9,241 bases of DNA from Patescibacteria group bacterium (GTDB taxonomy: Bacteria; Patescibacteriota; Gracilibacteria; BD1-5; UBA6164), in the NCBI GenBank assembly GCA_018623505.1, contig JAAZVM010000013.1, positions 1-9,241 of the forward strand, read 5' to 3'. Shown in pieces: positions 1 to 6,166 of the stretch. A program made the position numbers and the translations under genes. The first letter of the stretch is position 1; each line of letters begins with the position of its first letter. The notes under the pieces are model-generated. The model did no database searches, was not told where the DNA came from, and saw only the letters and a list, made by a program, of their open reading frames with translations.

Positions 1-684
1 AGTACATTAGTAGCAACTGAAAGTAATTGATTCGAATCTCCTGAAAAATCATTCTCAGAATCTGTTGTAGATTTTTTTAGATGAAAATTAAATGAAGTAT
101 TAACTGAAGACGATATTGAAAATTGAGTTTTTTATACTAATGAAGAGTGAAAGTCAAAAAATGAAATAAATAGTAATTTAAGAATACCCAGAGAAATTAT
201 TTATACATCTTGAAAACACTGTGATATAAAAAAGAGAAATAATGCAAGCGAAAATATTAAATACAAAATATTAGAAAAAATAAAACGTATCTGATATATA
301 CCTTCAGTAGATAAAAAGTATTTTGGAATTTTTATAGAGTGAGAAAATCCAGAAATATCTAAAGAAGATATAAAAGAAGCTATTTTAGTACATATCAGAA
401 AACAATGTAAAAATATTTTTAAAAAAGTAAACTCACCTTTAAAAGGAAGGTTAATTTCTTGAGAATCAATACAAATTAGAGATTATAAAGATATAGATCA
501 TGATTTACTAGATAGAGATAAAAGAATACTAGCATATTGATTAAAAAATTGATTTTTATCAATGCAAGAAACTGAAAAAATAATAGATATATTAAACAAA
601 TGTTGAGATGACTTAGAATATTTTTATAAATATAATTATACTGAAGATTTAATAGAAGATTATCTAAGAAATATATTAAATTAA
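1..684 (+). CDS. Unrecognised protein, C-terminal 227 residues (code 25)
   Basis: Open from the first base to TAA at 682-684 when TGA is read as Gly; the 5' end lies outside the window. Eleven in-frame TGA codons against two GGN glycines show the recoding. The visible 227 residues are charged and lysine/glutamate rich, with no signal peptide or membrane segment. I see no catalytic motif that I can name. The last ~50 residues (…ETEKIIDILNKCGDDLEYF… and …EDLIEDYLRNILN) look helical, and a middle stretch (GYIPSVDKKYFGIFIEGE) looks like beta strands. Its only arginine written with a CGN codon is CGT (KIKRIG). It converges on the flavoprotein gene, and the two share the palindromic terminator at 684-715. 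I do not recognise the family. Confidence 0.85.
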
Positions 685-715
685 AAAACTTATAGAAAAT
701 TTTCTATAAGTTTTT
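684..715. terminator. Bidirectional palindromic terminator between convergent genes
   Basis: This is a perfect 16+16 bp inverted repeat: AAAAACTTATAGAAAA then TTTTCTATAAGTTTTT. It carries a T-run on both strands. It starts at the last base of the upstream TAA stop and contains the TAG stop (706-704) of the minus-strand flavoprotein gene, so it can end both transcripts. Confidence 0.8.
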
Positions 716-1828
716 ATTTATATTTTCACTTGCTGAAAATCAGCTACTCCAAGCCCATTGCAAGTTAAATCAACCAGTTTTTCATGTCACATCAACTACT
801 TCTCATATAAAGTAAAGTCATGGGTGTTTTTTTGACTGCATAAAATTATCAAGCTCATCAGTATCTATTCATCATCAAGTAGCTTTCGCTTCCTTCCACG
901 ATCTCCAGTTTTGTATTCAGATATTTACTTCTAAATTTTCAGAAGATAGCTCAAAAAACTTTACCAGTCTCTTTGGTGTATTTTCTAAATCAAAAGTAAG
1001 GTTTAAAGAAAGATTATAAAGTATGTATTTCTCAAAATCTTCTTCATTTAATCAAAGTTTATTTAAGTATTCTCCTATAGCATTTGATAGATTATGAACT
1101 ATAGGACCACTTATACCAAAATGAGTAAAAAGCATAGGTCAAAACTCTCTATAGATTGGATTTTTAGTATTTTTATCCACTAAAACCATATCTAGATTAC
1201 AACTGACTCAAGAAACTTCACTCAAGTCTCTTTTCATAGACATACCACATAAAGTCCTATAAGGAGTTACTATTTTTAGTCATAGTTTTTCAGCTATACT
1301 ATAACCTTCCCCCGTAGTTCAAACATGAGCAAAACTTTTTCAGCCACTAGAGATTATAACATTTTTTGCTTGATATTTTTGTCATGAAAGAGTTTTTATC
1401 TCATATAATCACGAGTCTTTTTTTGATACATCTATTACATCTTGATTTAATTTTAGTTCACAATTATTTTTAGAAACATTATCTAGTAAACAATTCAAAA
1501 GCTCTTTACTATCTCAACTTTCAAGTATAAGTCTTGATCTATCTTCTTCTACTATATTTATAGAGTTTTCAGCAAAAAAACTCATTATATCCCACTGATT
1601 ATAACGGTTAAATATACTATGTAGAAATTTCTTATTTTGAGTAAAATAATCTCTTGTATAGTCTATATCCATATTTGAAACATTTGCTCTTTCTCAACCA
1701 GAAAGAAGCACCTTCATACCAGGCTTAGCAGTTTTTTCTAGGATTAGTTTTTTAAATTTTTTATCAAGACAAATACCAGAAAATAACCCAGCAGCTCATC
1801 AACCAACAATAATTACATCATAAATCAT
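704..1828 (-). CDS. BaiN/HI0933-like FAD-dependent oxidoreductase (YhiN family)
   Basis: The gene encodes 374 residues from ATG at 1828-1826 to TAG at 706-704. The N-terminus is a Rossmann FAD motif, MIYDVIIVGGGAAG (Gly 9-11, 14), in which two of the glycines are TGA. The family signatures follow: KPGMKVLLSGGERANVSN near residues 41-58, HFGISGPIVHNLSNA in the substrate region, and a C-terminal GEVVDVTGKTGGFNLQWAWSSG that matches the HI0933 family end block. The family comprises cytosolic flavoproteins annotated as aminoacetone-oxidase-like or BaiN; the true substrate is unknown. An in-frame TAA lies a few codons upstream, so no longer start exists. There is no Shine-Dalgarno, only an A-rich leader. 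A terminator-like hairpin ends about 14 bp before the start codon. Length is slightly below the usual ~400 residues. Confidence 0.9.
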
Positions 1829-1842
1829 AAATTTTTTATATT

Positions 1843-1880
1843 AAAAAAGTTTTTATAAATTTAATTATAAAAACTTTTTT
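1843..1880. terminator. Terminator-like hairpin just 5' of the flavoprotein gene
   Basis: This is a perfect 16-bp inverted repeat (AAAAAAGTTTTTATAA / TTATAAAAACTTTTTT) with a 6-nt loop, and it has T-runs on both strands. On the minus strand it ends about 14 nt before the flavoprotein ATG, so it could attenuate that gene. It could instead insulate the divergent RNA-1 promoter. No gene ends here on either strand. Confidence 0.6.
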
Positions 1881-1903
1881 TACAAGAAAAAACAAACTTT
1901 AAT

Positions 1904-1931
1904 TTGACTTTATATCTTTTATCACTATAAG
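1904..1931 (+). promoter_or_regulatory. Promoter of structured RNA-1
   Basis: A -35 box TTGACT (1904-1909) is followed by a 16-bp spacer and a -10 box TATAAG (1926-1931). Transcription is predicted to start near 1938. The same TTGACT/16-bp arrangement precedes the two other non-coding loci in the window. Confidence 0.7.
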
Positions 1932-1937
1932 TATATC

Positions 1938-2141
1938 AAGCTTTTCTTGAGATTATCGTTTAGTGGGGAATCTTCCTATCTTCTGATCCAGCACGCATGC
2001 CCTTGGAAGACCCCCCTCTTGAAAAGCCCGTGGACTGATTACATCTCTTCCCAATGTGTAATCAGTCCACTCTCCGCCCATCTTAGCTTAAGCTATGAAT
2101 GGTGCATAAAAAACAAAAGCCCCTGTTTGGGGATTTTTTTT
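1938..2141 (+). ncRNA. Structured RNA-1, ~200 nt, unknown class
   Basis: The region has no credible code-25 protein but is much richer in GC than its surroundings. It lies between a good promoter (1904-1931) and a GC-rich intrinsic terminator (2115-2141). Hairpin A pairs GGGG-AA-TCTTCC (1965-1976) with GGAAGACCCC (2005-2014), leaving the AA bulged. Hairpin B is a perfect 14-bp stem, GTGGACTGATTACA (2030-2043) with 2057-2070, closing a 13-nt loop that contains TTCCC. Hairpin C is the palindrome TAGCTTAAGCTA (2084-2095). An alternative closing stem pairs 1947-1953 with 2080-2086. I looked for the signatures of tmRNA, RNase P (GAGGAAAGUCC), SRP (GGAAG..AGCAGC) and common riboswitches and did not find them. 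6S RNA cannot be excluded by eye, although two strong side-by-side hairpins argue against it. The 3' part resembles RNA-2. Confidence 0.65.
2115..2141 (+). terminator. Intrinsic terminator of RNA-1
   Basis: AAAAG, then the stem CCCC (2120-2123) with GGGG (2129-2132) across a TGTTT loop, then A and eight T (2134-2141). The asymmetric T-run fixes the orientation as plus strand. Confidence 0.85.
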
Positions 2142-2148
2142 GTATTTT

Positions 2149-2185
2149 AAAAAAGTAATTGTTTCTAAGAAACAATTACTTTTTT
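2149..2185. terminator. Bidirectional terminator of the ALDH gene
   Basis: An 18+18 bp inverted repeat around a single central base (2167), with AAAAAAGTAATTGTTTCT on the left arm and T-runs at both ends. The TAG stop of the ALDH (2167-2165) lies at its centre. It serves the minus-strand gene and backs up the RNA-1 terminator on the plus strand. Confidence 0.8.
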
Positions 2186-3532
2186 ATTTGTAAAAGCTTT
2201 TAAACCTTCTGGTCAGTTTTCTTTTCAGTAACCTGATTTTTTTACTCAACCAAATGGTAAACTAGCTCTAGAACCTGCAACCATATTTACAAAAACCATT
2301 CATCACTCGAGTTTTTTTCATACTTTTATACACTCAGTTTCATCTCTTCATACAACTACAGCACTCAAACCAAAGTCAGTTCCATTAGCGAAATCAATTG
2401 CTTCTTCTATACTATCATACTTCATAACAGAAGCTACAGGACCAAAAATCTCTTCATTGAAACTTGTAGTTTCTGGAGTAACATCTGCCAAAATAGTAGG
2501 TGGAAAGAAAAATCATTTTGCATCAAGAGGTTTTCATCAAGTAACAAGTCTAGCTCAAGAATCTACTGCTCTTTTTACTTGTCTTTCTATTTCATCTACT
2601 GCTGATTTAGAACAAAGTGGTTGAACCTGAGTTTTTTCATCCATTGGATTTCAGACAACTAGAGATTCCATAGCTTGTTTATATTTTTTTATAAACTCAT
2701 CATAGATAGAAGCAGGAACTAAAAATCTTTTAGAAGAATTACATGCTTGTCAACCATTTCTCATCCTAGCATTTACAGCTAAATCAACTACAGAATCTAT
2801 ATCTTCTATATCTTCCATAATAAACATAGCATCGTTTCAACCAAGTTCTAAAACTGACGGTTTTAAGTATTTACCAGCCAGAGATCAAACATAACTTCAA
2901 GCTCACTCACTTCAAGTAAGATTTACTCAAGCGATATACTTGTGAGAGATTATATCTTCACTATATCTAGAAGATACAAACAAGTTTGCATATATTCACT
3001 CTGGAAAACCTGCTTTTTTAAATAATGATTCTATTTTTTCAGCAATTAAAGGCACATTTGAACTATGTTTATAAACTTGAGTATTTCAAGCAAGTATATT
3101 TGGAGCAGCTGCCCTTAACAATTGGTTAAAAGGAAAATTCCGAGGAGCTACTCAAAATATAACTCAAATCGGATCATACATTTCAACTACTTTTAATCAT
3201 TCTGATTCATATGATCTTTCTTTTAGTATTTCTTCGAAATTATTAGCAAACCATCTTATAAGATTTGCTGTTTTTTGTAATCATGCTTTTGAACTACTAT
3301 AAAGCATTCACATCTCTATAGTTTCAAGTTTAGCACACTCATCTATATCTTTTTCTAGTTCATCAGCCAGCTTCATCATAAGATTTTTTTTATATTCACT
3401 ACTTGTAGTTTTCCAAAAAAGAAATCATTTATGTGCTATTTCTATTTTTTTATTTACCTCTTCCATTGATAAAGTATCAAATTCAGCATTTATTTCCTGA
3501 GTATATGGATTTATTGATTGTAATTTTGACAT
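2165..3532 (-). CDS. Aldehyde dehydrogenase, succinate-semialdehyde dehydrogenase (Sad/YneI-like)
   Basis: The gene encodes 455 residues from ATG at 3532-3530 to TAG at 2167-2165; an in-frame TAA just upstream excludes a longer form. The length fits the short Sad/YneI and cyanobacterial SSADH class. The start (SINPYTQEI) matches the family's INPATGE N-terminus. P-[CGG]-NFPFNQ around residue 131 is the PWNFP motif. Other hallmarks are NLTGSEGAGSYVGSLAG (the coenzyme-site Gly motif), LELGGND with general base Glu229, NGGQACNSSKRF with nucleophile Cys264, EEIFGPVASV, and LPFGGVKKSGYGKE at the end. It oxidises an aldehyde, probably succinic semialdehyde, to the acid with NAD(P)+ in the cytosol. 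It lies downstream of the TPP enzyme on the same strand, about 200 bp away across RNA-2, which is a plausible metabolic pairing. The single CGN codon is the CGG at the motif tryptophan. Family assignment is sure; the substrate is inferred. Confidence 0.93.
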
Positions 3533-3558
3533 TTTTTATTAAAAATTAGAAAATAAAT

Positions 3559-3586
3559 TTGACTATAATTATTTTTTCAATATAAA
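3559..3586 (+). promoter_or_regulatory. Promoter of structured RNA-2
   Basis: A -35 box TTGACT (3559-3564), a 16-bp spacer and a -10 box TATAAA (3581-3586) predict a start near 3592. The layout is the same as the RNA-1 promoter. It points away from the ALDH start at 3532. Confidence 0.7.
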
Positions 3587-3591
3587 TAGTT

Positions 3592-3734
3592 TCCCCACTC
3601 TTTTAAGTCCTTCCCCGGACTTAATTTTGCGGGATGCGAGTATTCACACGCTCAATTCCCGCTCTTTTTCCCAGCTTAGCTTTATGCTAAACTGAGTGAA
3701 GGTGGATAACTAATGCCTTATGGCATTTTTTTTT
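3592..3734 (+). ncRNA. Structured RNA-2, ~143 nt, unknown class, related to RNA-1
   Basis: This GC-richer segment is bounded by a promoter and an intrinsic terminator and has no credible ORF. Hairpin 1 is an 8-bp stem, TTAAGTCC (3603-3610) with 3617-3624, with loop TTCCCC. Hairpin 2 pairs GCGGGA (3629-3634) with TCCCGC (3657-3662). Hairpin 3 pairs TTAGC (3676-3680) with GCTAA (3686-3690), extended by CAG/CTG. CACTC (3596-3600) can pair with GAGTG (3694-3698) as a closing stem, giving a multi-branched fold. The 3' module from 3675 (CTTAGCTT, GCTAA, GGTGGATAA) resembles 2082-2109 of RNA-1. The RNA is antisense to any read-through transcript from the TPP-enzyme gene into the ALDH gene. No known RNA family was recognised. 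Confidence 0.65.
3712..3734 (+). terminator. Intrinsic terminator of RNA-2
   Basis: The stem AATGCC (3712-3717) with GGCATT (3722-3727) has a TTAT loop and is followed by seven more T up to 3734. The minus strand has no T-run, so it is directional. Its T-tract overlaps the stop codon of the minus-strand TPP-enzyme gene. Confidence 0.8.
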
Positions 3735-5346
3735 ATTTTATATTTAAAGGATAATCAAAGGCTAGGTCTATTATTTTTATACCTTTTTCTGATAATGTTT
3801 TTTCTAAAACTTTTTTAAAGTCTTTTTTATCTACTACACTATATCATTTTGCTCAAAAACTTTCTGCAAGTTTTATAAAGTCTGGATTTCCGAAATCTAG
3901 TCAATAATCTCCAAATCATGCTCATTCTTGTTTCCACTTTATCATACCATATGAGCTATTATTTAGAACCACTATTGTTATATCAAGATTTAATCTAACT
4001 GCAGTTTCTAAATCTCATAGATTCATAACTAGTCAACCATCACCTGTCACGCAAACTACATTTTTATCTGGATTTATCATTTTTGCTGACATAGCAGTAG
4101 ATAATCAAGCTCACATAGTTGCTAGTGCATTATCAAGCAAAATAGTATTTGGAGCATATGCTGGATAGTTTCTAGCTAGCCAAACTTTATAAAGTCAGTT
4201 ATCTAGTGCCAATATATCTTCATCTCATAAAACCTCTCTTAAATCATTTGAAAGCTTCCTTGGAAACATAATGTTTTCAGTTTCTAAAGACAGATTTTCT
4301 TCTATCTTTTTTTTGTTTGATTCATTTATAGAGTATATCTCAGAAAAATCCCAGTGATTATTATCTAGTTTTATTTCAGTTAATTGCCAAAGTATATTTG
4401 CTATATCTCATACTACTTCAAGTCACGGGAAATACACATCATCTATAACTGCATGATAAAAATTTATATGAATAGTATCTACACCATTTATACCAATTAT
4501 ACTTGTTGGTTTTTCAACTACATCATAACCAATAGAAAGTATAAGATCTGATTTTTTTATAGCATCATGTATATAATCATTTTCTGTAAGTGCAGCCGTT
4601 CAAAGGTATTGAGAAATTCTTTCATCTACTACTCATTTTCACATTTGTGAACAGAAAAATGGTATATTATTATCTTGGATAAATTTAGTCAGATACTTAG
4701 TTATCCTTTTTCTATTTGCTCATGCTCAAACCAATATAACTGGAGATTTTGCTTTTTCTAGTTTTTGTTTTAGTATTTCTATTGTTTTATCGTCAACTAT
4801 TGGTCTTCTGATTTTTTCTATATTTAGTGGTGAAAATCATTCTTGAACCCATTCACTAGCTATATCTTCTGGAAGCTCTAAGTGGACAGCTCAGGGTTTT
4901 TCACTTTCTGCTACCTTAAAAGCATTTCTTATTTGAGAAGGTATCCTACTTCCACTTACAATTGTATGAGAAGATTTTGTAATTGGTTTCATCATAGCAA
5001 CTACATCTATTATCTGAAACTGACCTTGCTTTGATTTTCTAATTGGCTTTTGACCAGTTATCAAAAGAACAGGCATTCATCATAGTTGTGCATAAGCTAC
5101 TCAAGTAACCATATTTGTAGCTCAAGGTCATAAAGTAGCAAGTGCTACTCAAGTTTTACCTGTAAATCTACCATAATTTGCAGCCATAAAAACTGCTGTT
5201 TGCTCATTTCTAGTAAGTATAAGTTTTATATTATCAGACTGTCTTATTGATTCTAACAAATCTAAGTTTTCCTCTCAAGGAACTCAAAATATATACTCAA
5301 CTCACTCGTTTTCCAAACTTTTTACAAACAAATCACTTGCTTTCAT
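3733..5346 (-). CDS. TPP-dependent enzyme of the acetolactate synthase family; possible 2-oxoglutarate decarboxylase
   Basis: The gene encodes 537 residues from ATG at 5346-5344 to TAA at 3735-3733. The N-terminal Pyr domain (MKASDLFVKSLENEGVEYIFGVPGEE) contains the TPP-activating Glu48 in TRNEQTA, followed by LATLGPGATNMVTGVAYA. A central domain has AKSPVILVGAGANRK. The C-terminal PP domain has GDGG at 435-438 and NN at 462-463, the standard Mg/TPP signature. This matches the IlvB/AlsS group, which joins or decarboxylates 2-oxo acids. No regulatory subunit (IlvN) or other branched-chain gene is nearby. The next gene on the same strand is an SSADH-like ALDH, the partner seen in cyanobacteria where an acetolactate-synthase-like protein is a 2-oxoglutarate decarboxylase. 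Family assignment is sure. The choice between acetolactate synthase, 2-oxoglutarate decarboxylase and another decarboxylase is open. There are no CGN codons. Confidence 0.92.
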
Positions 5347-5369
5347 TTTATTAAGTTAAATAATAATTA

Positions 5370-5386
5370 ACTATATATTATATAGT
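5370..5386 (-). promoter_or_regulatory. Palindromic -10/operator-like site before the TPP-enzyme gene
   Basis: A perfect 8+8 bp palindrome around one base (ACTATATA-T-TATATAGT) contains a minus-strand TATAAT (5382-5377), about 31 bp before the ATG. The nearest -35-like TTGCTT (5402-5397) is only 14 bp away, so a normal core promoter is not clear. A repressor or activator may bind the palindrome. The 135-bp gap also has to hold the divergent mgtC-family promoter, for which only a weak TATGAT (5446-5451) is visible. Confidence 0.4.
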
Positions 5387-5481
5387 AAGTATAAAAAAGC
5401 AAGTGATTTTTTAACTTTTTTAAATATTTTATTTATTTTAATTTTTATGATAAAATAATAGTCTTAATACTAAAAAAATAT

Positions 5482-6138
5482 ATGGATTTATTAACAATGA
5501 CATTCAATATAATCATAATAAGTATAATCTGAGCACTTATGTGATATGAAAGAGAACTAAAAAATCAACCAGCATGAATAAGAACTCATATGCTGATATG
5601 AATCTGATCAACTCTTTTTATGACTATATCTATAATGCTACCAGAGATATATGGAAGTGAAATAAATGATCCTTGAAGAATAGCAGCACAAGTAGTATCT
5701 TGAGTATGATTTATATGAGCTTGAGCTATTATGAAAGTATGATTAAGTACAAAAGGACTTACAACTGCTGCAAATATATGGGCTATATCTGCTATATGAT
5801 TAGCTGTTTGAGCTGGTATGTATGAGATAGCAATTATATCAACTGTTATAATTTTATCTATACTTGTTTTTATAACTAGAGTAAAACCCAGATTTATAAA
5901 ATCTAAAAAGTATTTTAATATAAGCTTTTATACAAAAGATAAGATAAAAGACAAAGAATTAGCTAAAGTTATAAAAAAACTAAAACTTACAACTATAAAC
6001 AAATCTATAGAAAATATAGAAGAAAATACAAAAATGAGATACTTCACATATAGTTATGAAAATGTAGATTCTAGTAAAATAAACAAAGAATTAAAAAACA
6101 TCAAATCAATAGATAAAATAGTTGTAGAACAATTATAA
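5482..6138 (+). CDS. MgtC/SapB family membrane protein
   Basis: The gene encodes 218 residues from ATG at 5482 to TAA at 6136-6138. It has an N-terminal hydrophobic helix with the family motif GALMGYERELKNQPAGIRTHML (residues ~14-35). Further membrane segments follow, with the MgtC hallmark DPGRIAAQVVSGVGFIGAGAI (residues ~64-84) and GLTTAANIWAISAIGLAVGAG. A soluble lysine-rich C-terminal domain (~residues 133-218) resembles the ACT-like tail of long MgtC proteins. Thirteen TGA glycines, all in the first half, would break the gene under the standard code, leaving only the C-terminal half from 5818 as an ORF. MgtC-family proteins are inner-membrane proteins tied to Mg limitation, membrane-potential/ATP-synthase control and virulence; which role applies here is unknown. 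There is no Shine-Dalgarno. It converges with thrS on a shared terminator. Confidence 0.9.
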
Positions 6139-6166
6139 AAAGTCCCCTTTTCGGGGACTTTTTATA
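6134..6166. terminator. Bidirectional terminator between the MgtC-family gene and thrS
   Basis: A perfect 14-bp stem, TATAAAAAGTCCCC (6134-6147) with 6153-6166, closes a 5-nt loop, with A-runs and T-runs flanking a GC core. It contains the TAA stops of both convergent genes (6136-6138 plus, 6164-6162 minus). Confidence 0.88.

Noticed and set aside
1947..2150. A 67-codon plus-strand ORF
   Set aside because: It lies inside RNA-1, crosses its stems and terminator, has a composition unlike the neighbouring proteins and no leader features. It is a by-product of the structured RNA.
5818..6138. Stand-alone 106-residue protein
   Set aside because: Reading TGA as Gly extends it upstream to 5482, giving a complete MgtC/SapB-family protein; the shorter ORF is only its 3' half.
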